Assembly: GCA_031556525.1 (NCBI GenBank)
Contig: JAVBSS010000068.1
Span: 1 to 45,637, forward strand
Direction: 5' to 3'
Source of the DNA: JAVBSN01 sp031556525
GTDB taxonomy: Bacteria; Bacillota; Clostridia; Lachnospirales; Lachnospiraceae
Length of the DNA: 45,637 nt
Under the pieces are notes generated by a model that was given only the letters and a program-made list of their open reading frames with translations, was not told the DNA's origin and did not search any database. The translations under genes and the position numbers were made by a program. How positions within the stretch are numbered: the stretch's first letter is position 1; the number at the start of each line of letters is the position of its first letter. This document shows positions 10,201-17,951 of the stretch, piece after piece.

Positions 10201-10916
10201 GTTATGCTTCCAATATTTTGCTTGCCACTAATATGATTTCAGTCGGTATTGACGTTGCCAGATTGAATGTAATGCTTCTTATAGGTCAACCCAAGCTAAC
10301 TAGCGAATATATACAGGCATCCAGCCGCGTGGGGCGTTCATTTCCTGGAGTGGCATTCGTTCAATATGACGCAACGAAAAGTCGTGATCGTTCGCATTAT
10401 GAACGATTTAGATCTTACCACGAATCATTTTATCGTTTTGTTGAGCCCACGGGAGCCACGCCGTTTTCGAAGCCGGCACGGGAAAGAGCATTACACGCTG
10501 TTGTTACAGCAATGATTAGACAACGCACTGAACTTTACGCAGATAAAGATGCAATAAATTTTGATAAGGACTATTTTGCGGATGCTATTTTAGAGACCGA
10601 GCAATTCATTCTTGAAAGAATAAAACAAATCAACACTCGTGCCAATAACGAGCTTGAGGAAGATATAAAGGATGTTCAATCAGAGATAGATGAATTTATT
10701 GATGAGTGGCAAAAATACGCCAGATTTGCAGAAGATGCTAAAACTCAGTACTTTTTTGGACACAGGTTTATGGTAACTCCTCCGAGTTCAGGAGAGGGCA
10801 GACTGTTAAAACAATTCAAATCCAGTGGTAAAGATAATTCAAGAGAAACACTTACATCAATGAGGAACGTTGATACACAGGTACTTGGTGAAATTGTGAT
10901 TTGGGAGGAAAAATAA
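7233..10916 (+). CDS. drmA: DISARM helicase DrmA
   Basis: 1227 aa, a superfamily 2 helicase. Walker A is FPTGGGKTEAYL (about residues 556-567). The DEAD-box-like motif is QDELHLISG (~785). Motif VI is SSRVGRSFPG (~1029). A zinc ribbon CPWCGTKL with a later CTHEDC pair (~690-730) is inserted between the helicase motifs. The long N-terminal region before the helicase core and the inserted zinc ribbon are typical of DrmA. In DISARM, DrmA works with DrmB as a DNA-bound complex. The start overlaps the upstream stop (TAATG), and the next gene starts one base after the stop, which confirms one operon. Confidence 0.9.
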   Translation: MTSGEIREQCIEARDEYINLIKAELLGPGSEFNNPDIEHELISSSPMSRYSVGILYPQGNQVNQDNDETVPISEAEESILDGEATTEEIQSSDLVLTESKGNRRYEFDETADENLDEEIELSAQYMPSSMGITCIVKGSTDIVRGKISFATYRNAKISDCVVPYTPVDGVSDYVVPSEFSHIMTYDKEKRVFRLLRVVKKKEIRDIIERDTISQLDCDILKQPAYRLAEICHSAYVREPHSDIEFVLDFSESDYIDNNREIDGTKAKVTALRTKISEGIWTLTVMLVNGLSEVPAKAYHCIYQPILTISSAENSFVFTESSAKVDINNMDDEERSLELLYRDKKIYGTGLGVSVDWDIDQNGNGSIWSDYFPVSEVPPMSFDLPPNDKISVEQLSMKYLSDLHKVEKSTKLSVLQNLVDLYKAWVIELDGVTATLDPRYKSAAAKNIAECKQAYERMYLGLTALENNEEAYAAFNLANRAMFMQRVHLQMQQQTSNIDRYPGDEEISELLQNMNYCQQDDKDCRWRPFQIAFLLMDINSIINDESPERDIVDLIWFPTGGGKTEAYLGLTAFTIFYRRLTHLSESAGTTVIMRYTLRLLAAQQFTRAATLICACEFIRQDCEERKSIYPSYSLGEEPITIGLWIGGSHIPNKNDGRYGAKEHLDKLLAVKDYFCVRNEKDRHNKFQVSKCPWCGTKLVKDDKDKRLIGSWGYKMRDNKYFYMSCTHEDCDFTVRLPIQIIDDELYKNPPTLLFGTVDKFAMLPWDGRIGSFFAVGNGNRAPELIIQDELHLISGALGTIVGLYETAVDAICSQKGVRPKIIASTATIRRAKEQCSVLYNRDVVQFPAPGLDSGDSFFAREAEISYENGIYGRKYVGLIPSGKTKAMMEIRTMAALLQRIHMMKLPDEVKDKFWTLTTYFNSLKDLGKASTLVEDDVKDFIIRTANRLFASRRLIISADELTSRITTTELNETLDKLEKLEYSRTNMDNKRYASNILLATNMISVGIDVARLNVMLLIGQPKLTSEYIQASSRVGRSFPGVAFVQYDATKSRDRSHYERFRSYHESFYRFVEPTGATPFSKPARERALHAVVTAMIRQRTELYADKDAINFDKDYFADAILETEQFILERIKQINTRANNELEEDIKDVQSEIDEFIDEWQKYARFAEDAKTQYFFGHRFMVTPPSSGEGRLLKQFKSSGKDNSRETLTSMRNVDTQVLGEIVIWEEK

Positions 10917-12770
10917 ATGGAATATCAGATAAAGGATAAAGTTGCTCTCAACAAGGTAACACATGCTGTAAGAGCGGCACAAGCAGTTCTTCAGTATGGC
11001 GTCGGAGCTATGGTTGATTTCCCAGACCAGACTTTAATAACCGCCGCTCCTGAAACATGGAGTGAAACTCAACGCATTTATGATGATCGTTTTGCGAAGG
11101 CTTTAGGTGTGGACTATTTTGCTCTACCGATAAAATTATCATACTCTCGTTTTCCTGAGTGGTATTTTTGCCCTAAGTGCAGAAAGTTTCAGCCTATAGG
11201 AAAGTGGATTTCCGAGTACCAGAAGCATTCAAAATCAAAAGCACTTGAATATGATTCCTATATGATAAAGCATATGCAATGTACAAATTGTTATCAAGAT
11301 TTAGTTGTAGCCCGTATTGTTACGGTTTGTGAACGGGGACATATTAATGATTTTCCATGGATAAAATGGGTTCATAGGCAAAGTAAGAAACCTATTTGTC
11401 ACAATCCTTCACTTTCTTTCAAAACTGGCGCTTCTGGATCAGAAGGTCTCGAAGGTCTGAGCATTTCATGTTCTTGCGGTGCGTTTACTACGCTTAAAGG
11501 AGCATTTGAAAAGGATTGTTTTGAAAAGCTTGACAAAGATGCCGAAGAAGAAATTTTTTGCTGTGAAGGAGGACATCCGCATAAGCATGTAAAAGAAAAA
11601 TGCATCTTGCATCCGAGAACGATACAGCGTGGTTCATCCTCTGTCTATTTTCCTGTTGTATACACTTCACTTGTTATTCCTCCATATGCAGATAAGCTGA
11701 ATGTACGGATTGAAAAGAGCGGTGAATTTGTAAATTGCATGACAATCATTGCAGACGAGGAACCAGAAGAAAGAATTGACAAAATAACTAAAAGATTTGC
11801 TAAATGGGTTGAAAAGATAGCAATTGAAATTGGTGCTCCAAAAACCAGTGTTGAAGCTATATTACGAAGGAAGTGGCTTAATGAAAGTGATACCGAAATA
11901 GATGTTACTGGTGTAAAATACAGAGCTGAAGAATATGAGGCGTTAAGTGGTGAAATAGGTGCATCAAATGGTTCATTAGGAGATTTCTCAAGAGAGGGCA
12001 TACAAAGAAAACTCTTTCGACAAAAACTTCCACACATTAAAGCTATTTCACTAATAGACAAGGTGAGAGTTGTTAATGCATTGATTGGCTTTTCGCGTAT
12101 TAATCCTGTTTCAGGCAAGGGTGATGAAGGTTTTGTTCATATTAAAGAATCTGAAACTCCCTGGTATCCTGCTTATGAAGTGCGAGGGGAAGGGATTTTT
12201 ATTGAATTTGAACAAACAGATATTGATCAATGGATAGATGAAACCCCTGCTGCCACTGAACGAGTTAATAGAATAAACAGTAATTATGCTAAGTCATTCA
12301 TTAGTGAAAATCACCCGCGTATTATTACTCCAAAATTTGTTTTATTGCATACTATATCGCATTTACTTATTAAACAATTAAGCTTTGAATGCGGATATAG
12401 TATCGCGAATCTAAGTGAGCGTATTTATTGTGCCGATGAAAGTGAAGGCAAGCAAATGGCAGGCATATTTATTTATACAGCAAGTGGCGATTCGGAAGGA
12501 ACCTTAGGAGGGTTAGTTCGACAAGGTAAGCCGGATGCATTTCCACAAATATTTAAGAGAGCAATTGATAGCGCAAAAACCTGTTCAAATGATCCCGTTT
12601 GTATTTTAAGTCATGGACAGGGACGTGAATCTTTAAATCTTGCTGCTTGCCATGCATGTGCTTTATTACCCGAAACTTGTTGTGAAGAGAGAAATGGTTT
12701 TATTGATCGTGGTATTGTAGTCGGAACATTTGAGAATCCTGATATTGGATTTTTCAGAGACTTCATATAG
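10917..12770 (+). CDS. drmB: DISARM DUF1998 protein DrmB
   Basis: 617 aa. The opening contains VLQYGVGAMVDFPD, characteristic of DrmB. Zinc-binding pairs follow: FCPKCRKF (~82), CTNC (~121), then CERGHINDFPWIKW (~139). The C-terminal DUF1998 domain is clear: HTISHLLIKQL (~478), GTLGGLVRQG, and CHACALLPETCC (~577) near the end. DrmB is the partner of DrmA. It is the last gene of the operon; the phospholipase-D gene drmC, often next in DISARM, is not present, and a terminator follows after about 200 bp. Confidence 0.9.
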   Translation: MEYQIKDKVALNKVTHAVRAAQAVLQYGVGAMVDFPDQTLITAAPETWSETQRIYDDRFAKALGVDYFALPIKLSYSRFPEWYFCPKCRKFQPIGKWISEYQKHSKSKALEYDSYMIKHMQCTNCYQDLVVARIVTVCERGHINDFPWIKWVHRQSKKPICHNPSLSFKTGASGSEGLEGLSISCSCGAFTTLKGAFEKDCFEKLDKDAEEEIFCCEGGHPHKHVKEKCILHPRTIQRGSSSVYFPVVYTSLVIPPYADKLNVRIEKSGEFVNCMTIIADEEPEERIDKITKRFAKWVEKIAIEIGAPKTSVEAILRRKWLNESDTEIDVTGVKYRAEEYEALSGEIGASNGSLGDFSREGIQRKLFRQKLPHIKAISLIDKVRVVNALIGFSRINPVSGKGDEGFVHIKESETPWYPAYEVRGEGIFIEFEQTDIDQWIDETPAATERVNRINSNYAKSFISENHPRIITPKFVLLHTISHLLIKQLSFECGYSIANLSERIYCADESEGKQMAGIFIYTASGDSEGTLGGLVRQGKPDAFPQIFKRAIDSAKTCSNDPVCILSHGQGRESLNLAACHACALLPETCCEERNGFIDRGIVVGTFENPDIGFFRDFI

Positions 12771-12846
12771 ACTGTGATAGGCAATAAAGTATATGCTACT
12801 AAAGATTAACTGACTAAATATGAGCGCTTTAATCCTAGGATATATC

Positions 12847-12867
12847 TCGCCCAAATAGCGATTTTTT
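12847..12867 (+). terminator. Possible weak terminator after drmB
   Basis: TCGC (12847-12850) pairs with GCGA (12858-12861), followed by six T. The stem is short, so this may only add to the stronger site at 12968. Confidence 0.35.
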
Positions 12868-12967
12868 AGTTTGGATGCACAAACTACGATGCTGAAAACA
12901 CTCGTAAAAGAAATCTAATCACAACATTTAAGATATAGCAGATAAAATAGAATATTGAAAACAGTGA

Positions 12968-13013
12968 CGCTAAGAGAAAATCTTGATGATTTTTTCTTGG
13001 CGAGTTTTCTTTT
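12968..13013 (+). terminator. Strong terminator of the DISARM operon
   Basis: A 15-bp stem (12968-12982 with 12988-13002, two G-U pairs) closes a 5-nt loop and is followed by AGTTTTCTTTT. It lies about 200 bp downstream of drmB. Confidence 0.85.
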
Positions 13014-13173
13014 AAAGGGCTCAGGTTTCTTAGGAACGATTAAATCCTTTGCTAAAACAACGGTTTCAAGTTAAAAGCTTTCCTTTTAAAATGCTTCCGA
13101 TATAGTATTAGTAATTTGCAAATTCTCTCAATTACAGCAATCTTAGCTCGAAAACAGGAGCAAAATTGATACG

Positions 13174-13554
13174 TTTTCAACTTTTCAACTGCGTGTCATC
13201 GCCCCTAAAAATTGTTGAAAAATCACCATCTAAATCCCCTCATAAATCAGTCTTTTAAAATGTGTTTTCAACTTTGTTGAAAATTTCAACAATTTTTCTC
13301 TTGAAAAAATCATAATTTTCAACAACGCTTTCAACAAGGATATATTTTTAAGAAAATATTATTGTGATTTCACTTCAAATTTAATATAGTTTGTACAACT
13401 GTATTTGCGTGTCATCGCCCCCTCAAAAGTTGTACAAATTACCCTCTCAAATCCCCTCATAAATCAGTGCTTTTTTTCATCAAAATACAAATTGTACAAT
13501 TTGTACACGAAAATCATCCTCAAAAAATTGAATTTGTACAGTGCTGTGTACACT
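13174..13554. repeat. Two parallel repeat modules with different palindromic words
   Basis: Module A (13174-13338) and module B (13389-13554) share GCGTGTCATCGCCCC and AAATCCCCTCATAAATCAGT at matching places. Around these anchors module A repeats TTTTCAAC / GTTGAAAA many times, while module B has TTTGTACAA / TTGTACAAA at corresponding places. They look like clusters of binding sites for two related proteins. This is part of a gene-free stretch, 12771-14317; open frames crossing it are not convincing. Confidence 0.7.
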
Positions 13555-13682
13555 AACGAAAACCCCAAACCACCCATATTTTGTGGCTTACGCCCCGACA
13601 TATGCAACGATACTGACCCAACTTTTTCAAAATCTCAAAAATAGGGTCAAAATCACCGAAGGGCATAAGGGGAGATGACACA

Positions 13683-13859
13683 CCACCCATTTTGGGGGTG
13701 TGGTTGGCATAGCCAACATCTCTTGCTCGTTTCACTCACAACTTTGCGAAATTCCACTCCGTTTCATTCCACAAAGCCCTTACTTCGAAACTATAGTTTC
13801 TTGTCCTTGAAACATCTTCTAGATGTTCCTTCGGATGCCCTAAGTGAGCATAGCTCACC
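13683..13859. other. Cluster of hairpins in GC-richer DNA, oriT-like or element remnant
   Basis: Five short inverted repeats: CCACCC with GGGTG-type arms (13683-13702), TTGGC-ATA-GCCAA (13704-13716), GAAACTATAGTTTC (13788-13801), AACATCT with AGATGTT (13812-13828), GTGAGC-ATA-GCTCAC (13845-13859). The base composition is higher in GC than on either side. The appearance recalls transfer-origin regions of mobilisable elements, but no relaxase gene is in the window and no nick site can be confirmed. Confidence 0.35.
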
Positions 13860-13884
13860 ACATGATAAATCATAACAATAATGA

Positions 13885-13937
13885 AAAACATTTTTATTAA
13901 ATTTTCTTACGAACAGGATTAATAATAAAAATGTTTT
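13885..13937. terminator. Perfect 15-bp inverted repeat, possible bidirectional terminator
   Basis: AAAACATTTTTATTA (13885-13899) and TAATAAAAATGTTTT (13923-13937) are perfectly complementary around a 23-nt loop. It separates the hairpin cluster from the restriction-modification genes. Confidence 0.45.
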
Positions 13938-14188
13938 CCAGCGTTAAATAAAATTACCTAGTATAAGTTGCAACATAGTTTTGCAGAAAAATTCCAAAGC
14001 AAAAATGTATAATTGTTCCAATGTTTTTTAATTATTGTTATCCTTATCCATTAAATTCCTAAAGTTTTTAGTTCTATATGATTGACTTAGCAACAAGAAT
14101 TTTAATATAAGAAAAAGTATATAAAATGTTGTTGGCATTTCATCAAAACATTGATAGAATAAATAAGATAAAATGTAAAAATATTATA

Positions 14189-14217
14189 TTGGCAAAAAGA
14201 TATTTATATGATAGTAT
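14189..14217 (+). promoter_or_regulatory. Promoter of the restriction enzyme gene
   Basis: TTGGCA (14189-14194) and TAGTAT (14212-14217) are 17 bp apart. The expected transcription start is about 14224, just before a LexA-box-like site. Confidence 0.55.
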
Positions 14218-14231
14218 TAAAATATAAAAAA

Positions 14232-14243
14232 GAACGTATGTTC
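14232..14243. promoter_or_regulatory. LexA (SOS) box-like palindrome
   Basis: GAACGTATGTTC fits the Gram-positive SOS box core GAAC-RNRY-GTTC exactly. It lies at about +8 to +20 relative to the predicted start of transcription, where a bound repressor would block transcription of the restriction gene. Confidence 0.55.
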
Positions 14244-14317
14244 ATACAGGAAATGTGGATTACAAATACGATTAACCAATTTATAGTATGTTTCTACAAG
14301 AGAAGGGGATATGTATA

Positions 14318-15772
14318 GTGAAGGGTCATTTTTTTCATAAAGAAGAACTTAAACAGATATTGGATGGTGCATTAAATAAAACATTGGGTGAAGTAGATAA
14401 GAATAATGTATTTGACAGAACTATTACTAATCCTAAGATTACTGGAATAGCAGGAGATGTAATAGAGCAGTCATTACTAGGATTACCTCCAGATAATTTG
14501 CAACGACCAGATTTGGATATTGATGGGGTAGATACAGAATTAAAGACAACGGGTATACGTTTGTCTAAGAAAGAAGCAAACAAATATGAAGCCAAAGAGC
14601 CTATGTCTATCACAGGAGTGTCACCAGATAAGATAGTACTAGAAAAGTTTGAGACATCTAATTTTTGGCACAAGTTAGAGCATACATTATTAGTGTATTA
14701 TCATTATGCAGCTAATAAAACTGTAAAAGCTGCAGAGTATGCAGATTTTTATATAAGAGGATATGAATTTCATGAGTTTAATGATGAGGATAAAGAAAGA
14801 TTAAGGAATGACTGGGAGATTGTAAGAGATTTTATATTAGAATTACAGAATACATATGAGAACCCAAAGGAAGAATATCCGAGAATATCTTCGGAATTGA
14901 GAAGTAAGTTGGTATATATTGATACGGCACCAAAGTGGCCGAATTCACCAAGGTTTAGATTGAAAAGGCAGGTAGTTACTAATATTGTTCAAAATCATTT
15001 TGGAGATAAGTTAGAACAATTACCAGGAAGATATAATGGCTTTAAGGATATAGATTTTAAATGTCATTGTATTGCCGAGCAGGACGCAGGAAAAACTGTT
15101 GAACAGTTGATTCAGCAGTATGATATAGTTGCAAATACAGTTTCTAAGTCAATTAATGAAGCAATCATTGTAAGGATGTTTGGTGGACAATCAAAGAAGA
15201 TGAATAAGATAGAGTTATTTAATCGATTTGGTATTATAGGAAAGTCTATTACAATGACGGAAGAAGGAAATCGAACTGAAGATACAAAGTTATTTTCTAT
15301 AGATTTTGAGGAATGGACAGACGAAAATATAGAATTTGAAAAATCTAGATTATATGATTATTTTGCAAATTATCAATTTTTATGTATGATGTTCGAGGAA
15401 CCATCGTTAGATGCACCTCTATCTGAGAATAAGTTTATAGGATTTAAAAGATTGTCATTTGCAGATGAATTTATTCAAGAAGAAGTAAGAAAAATATGGG
15501 GTGAAGTAAGACGTCTTATTTGGGAAAATAGATTGCTTGAAACTCAAGAAGTGGATAAGCAAGGAAAAGTAAGAATAAATTTAAAATCAGGAACAGCAAA
15601 GACTAGTTTGAATTTTCCTAAGGCTAAAGATAATATCGTATTTGTACGAGGCAGTGGAATTGATGCTAGTGTAAAGACAGAAGAAGTTAACGGAATAAAA
15701 ATGTATAAGCAATACGTATGGATAAAGGGTTCATATATTGTTAATGAACTTAATCAACTAGAAATTTTGTAA
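14318..15772 (+). CDS. Type II restriction endonuclease, Sau3AI/MutH family
   Basis: About 484 aa, close to the length of Sau3AI. The N-terminal MutH-like domain shows GIAGDVIEQSLLG, then Asp67, Glu74 and Lys76 in the D-(x6)-E-L-K arrangement of MutH-type nucleases (DIDGVDTELKTT). The C-terminal half probably corresponds to the second, non-catalytic MutH-like domain of Sau3AI. Cleavage at or around GATC is inferred from the family and not shown. I prefer a GTG start at 14318, because AGAAGGGG lies 9 bp before it, whereas the in-frame ATG at 14288 has no ribosome binding site. The partner methyltransferase gene follows after 68 bp with its own promoter. Confidence 0.85.
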   Translation: MKGHFFHKEELKQILDGALNKTLGEVDKNNVFDRTITNPKITGIAGDVIEQSLLGLPPDNLQRPDLDIDGVDTELKTTGIRLSKKEANKYEAKEPMSITGVSPDKIVLEKFETSNFWHKLEHTLLVYYHYAANKTVKAAEYADFYIRGYEFHEFNDEDKERLRNDWEIVRDFILELQNTYENPKEEYPRISSELRSKLVYIDTAPKWPNSPRFRLKRQVVTNIVQNHFGDKLEQLPGRYNGFKDIDFKCHCIAEQDAGKTVEQLIQQYDIVANTVSKSINEAIIVRMFGGQSKKMNKIELFNRFGIIGKSITMTEEGNRTEDTKLFSIDFEEWTDENIEFEKSRLYDYFANYQFLCMMFEEPSLDAPLSENKFIGFKRLSFADEFIQEEVRKIWGEVRRLIWENRLLETQEVDKQGKVRINLKSGTAKTSLNFPKAKDNIVFVRGSGIDASVKTEEVNGIKMYKQYVWIKGSYIVNELNQLEIL

Positions 15773-15781
15773 ATATAATTG

Positions 15782-15810
15782 TTGATCTTTAGGTGGCTAT
15801 TTGCTATAAT
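15782..15810 (+). promoter_or_regulatory. Separate promoter of the methyltransferase gene, with GATC in the -35 box
   Basis: TTGATC (15782-15787) and TATAAT (15805-15810) are 17 bp apart, with TGC before the -10. The -35 box contains GATC, the likely recognition site of this family, which could let methylation adjust expression. Confidence 0.65.
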
Positions 15811-15840
15811 TAAGAGAGCAATTGAAAAGGAGTTTTATCA

Positions 15841-17040
15841 ATGGAAAAGACAGTATGCGAGTTATTTGCGGGAGTTGGAGGGTTCCGTTTAGGATTAGAA
15901 AAGGCATCGGAAGGTTGGAATACGGTGTGGTTTTCACAATGGGAACCGAGTAAGAAAGTTCAGTGGGCTCATGCATGTTATGTATCGCATTGGGGCGATA
16001 TTGATGAAAATACAGGTAAAGATATAGGCGAAGTTAAGAAGAAAGATATACCTAACCATAATTTATTAGTTGGAGGATTTCCTTGTCAGGATTATTCTGT
16101 AGCAAGACCGTTACCAGGATCGACAGGTATAGAAGGTAAAAAAGGTGTTTTGTGGTGGCAAATTCGTGAGATATTACAAGTAAAGAAAGCACCATTTGTT
16201 TTGTTGGAGAATGTTGATAGATTGTTAAAATCACCAGCTTCACAAAGAGGTAGAGATTTCGGAGTAATATTGGCATGTTTTGCAAGTCTTAACTATTCTG
16301 TTGAATGGAGAGTAATTAATGCTGCAGAATATGGAGCAGGACAGAGAAGAAGAAGAACATTTATATTTGCATATAAAAATAACACTACATATGGAAAAGC
16401 AATTGCAAAGAAAAAAGCTAAATGTATTATTGAAAAAGAAGGTTTTTTTGGAAGGACATTTCCAATTGAAGGTGTTGAAGAAGTGGGCGACACAATAATT
16501 AATTATAAGGATATACCAGAAGTATCTGAAAATTTTAAGTTTGGATTTGAGAATGCAGGATATATGCATAAAGGGAAAATATACACAACAAAAGTTATAC
16601 CAATATTAGAGAAGTCAATACCTCTAATGGATTTACTAGAAACAGATGTTGATGATAAGTATTTTCTGGGTGAAGACTTAGAAAAGTGGAAATATCTTAA
16701 AGGTGGAAAGAGTATACAACGTACTACCAAAGATGGACATAAGTATACATTTAGTGAAGGACCTATAGCATTCCCAGATAATATAGAATTGCCAGCAAGA
16801 ACAATGTTAACATCTGAATCAAGTGTAAATAGAAGTACACATGTTATCAGAGATCCACAGAGTGGAAGAATGAGATTAATTACACCGATTGAGGCGGAAA
16901 GAATACAAGGATTTGAGGATAATTGGACTGGGATGGGTATGCCTGAAAAGTTTAGATACTTTTGTATGGGAAATGCATTAGTAGTGCCTATGGTTACACG
17001 CATGGGAAAAACATTAAATGAAATATTTGAAAATGAATAA
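15841..17040 (+). CDS. C5-cytosine DNA methyltransferase of the Sau3AI-like system
   Basis: 399 aa with the usual motifs in order: motif I ELFAGVGGFRLGL (~7), the catalytic GGFPCQDYSVARP (~78), ENVDRL (~123), QRRRRTF (~166), a variable target-recognition part, and RIQGFEDNW then GNAL near the C-terminus. It protects host DNA from the restriction enzyme encoded just upstream; the LPGSTGIEGKKGVLWW stretch after the catalytic loop is reminiscent of the GATC-type C5 methyltransferases. AAAAGGAG precedes the start. A terminator hairpin begins 8 bp after the stop. Confidence 0.9.
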   Translation: MEKTVCELFAGVGGFRLGLEKASEGWNTVWFSQWEPSKKVQWAHACYVSHWGDIDENTGKDIGEVKKKDIPNHNLLVGGFPCQDYSVARPLPGSTGIEGKKGVLWWQIREILQVKKAPFVLLENVDRLLKSPASQRGRDFGVILACFASLNYSVEWRVINAAEYGAGQRRRRTFIFAYKNNTTYGKAIAKKKAKCIIEKEGFFGRTFPIEGVEEVGDTIINYKDIPEVSENFKFGFENAGYMHKGKIYTTKVIPILEKSIPLMDLLETDVDDKYFLGEDLEKWKYLKGGKSIQRTTKDGHKYTFSEGPIAFPDNIELPARTMLTSESSVNRSTHVIRDPQSGRMRLITPIEAERIQGFEDNWTGMGMPEKFRYFCMGNALVVPMVTRMGKTLNEIFENE

Positions 17041-17047
17041 TAAGAGT

Positions 17048-17080
17048 AAGTCACTGATAAAAAATTCAGTGACTTTTATA
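17048..17080 (+). terminator. Terminator of the methyltransferase gene
   Basis: AAGTCACTGA (17048-17057) pairs with TCAGTGACTT (17066-17075), followed by TTATA; the T-run is short. Confidence 0.65.
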
Positions 17081-17130
17081 TGTTTTGCTAAAGTTAAATT
17101 TGTCTATACGATTACAGTCATAGTATAGAA

Positions 17131-17823
17131 TTAATTATTTCTTTCATTTATCAATACCATGGCATTTTCCAAATATTCATACACTTCAAATGCACTCATT
17201 TCCGAAATCCACTTTGGCTTATCTTCTGTTACAAACCACTTAAGATTCTCTCTGCAAATTTCTTTTCTGATAAAAATTGTACTTAGGTTCTGCTTCTCAA
17301 TCCAATCCTTTAAATCATCCTCTGTTTTAAAAAATTTTGCTAATGCACCTTTACCAAAGCACTCATAAATGCTTAAATCAATTCTATCTTCAGTTATTCT
17401 ATATCTTTGATTGTTCATATAACGGTTTGGAAGCAACATGTAATTACCTTTTGTATAGCATATTTGAGCAAAATCTTCTATATTTCTATTCACCTTACAT
17501 ATTGCCTCTGTATAATCATTTTTCCTATCATTTCTTATCTGATATATTAACGCTTTAAGACTATCTATTGTCCTAAATGCTCTCCAGCCTGTTTCAATTT
17601 CAAGCAATCTTTTATAAGGAGTCCAGAAAGAGATAATGGTATCTGAACAAAGAGCATCTTTCTTGGTTGATTTTTCTACTTCATAATAATATTTCGCATC
17701 ATTATCATTCTCTAGTCTAAATTCATCTTTTTCATTCTGATTAAGTTTATCATAAGATTTCAGCTTAGCTAGTTCCTCCCATGATAAATAATCTTCTAAT
17801 ATTTTCAGAACACTGCTTTCCAT
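17131..17823 (-). CDS. Hypothetical protein
   Basis: 230 aa on the minus strand, preceded by a strong GGAGGTGAT site and a promoter at 17857-17884. The protein is charged, without signal peptide or membrane helices. It contains a Trp- and Tyr-containing middle part (ISFWTPYKRLLEIETGW around residue 65-81) and a RYMNNQRYRITEDRIDLSIYECF stretch (~132-154, quoted in part elsewhere). I do not recognise a family with certainty. It stands alone, in opposite direction to its neighbours, and is framed by two hairpins that share the arm GTCACTGA (17048 and 17952), so it may be a separately acquired cargo gene. Confidence 0.75.
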   Translation of the reverse strand: MESSVLKILEDYLSWEELAKLKSYDKLNQNEKDEFRLENDNDAKYYYEVEKSTKKDALCSDTIISFWTPYKRLLEIETGWRAFRTIDSLKALIYQIRNDRKNDYTEAICKVNRNIEDFAQICYTKGNYMLLPNRYMNNQRYRITEDRIDLSIYECFGKGALAKFFKTEDDLKDWIEKQNLSTIFIRKEICRENLKWFVTEDKPKWISEMSAFEVYEYLENAMVLINERNN

Positions 17824-17856
17824 ATTACATCACCTCCGTAAATTCTGATTTGTTAA

Positions 17857-17884
17857 ATTATACCACATATAAAAATAAGGTGAA
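17857..17884 (-). promoter_or_regulatory. Promoter of the minus-strand hypothetical gene
   Basis: Read on the minus strand, TTCACC (17884-17879) and TATAAT (17862-17857) are 16 bp apart, ending about 35 bp before the start codon. Confidence 0.55.
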
Positions 17885-17951
17885 AGAATGGAATATTTAT
17901 AGAAGTATATTAAATATCATTTTATAAGTGCTGTATTGTCTACAATTCTAG

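Noticed and set aside
13405..13875. Open frames on both strands across the twin modules and hairpin cluster
   Set aside because: They follow the repeats and hairpins, lack ribosome binding sites and have low-complexity or cysteine/histidine-rich products unlike their neighbours.
12771..14317. A hidden drmC (phospholipase-D) gene after drmB
   Set aside because: No frame of adequate length and no HxK-type motif; the stretch is non-coding.
14318..17040. GATC avoidance in the element as a sign of long association with the restriction system
   Set aside because: GATC occurs in several places, including inside the restriction-modification genes; I could not count sites against expectation, so no claim is made.
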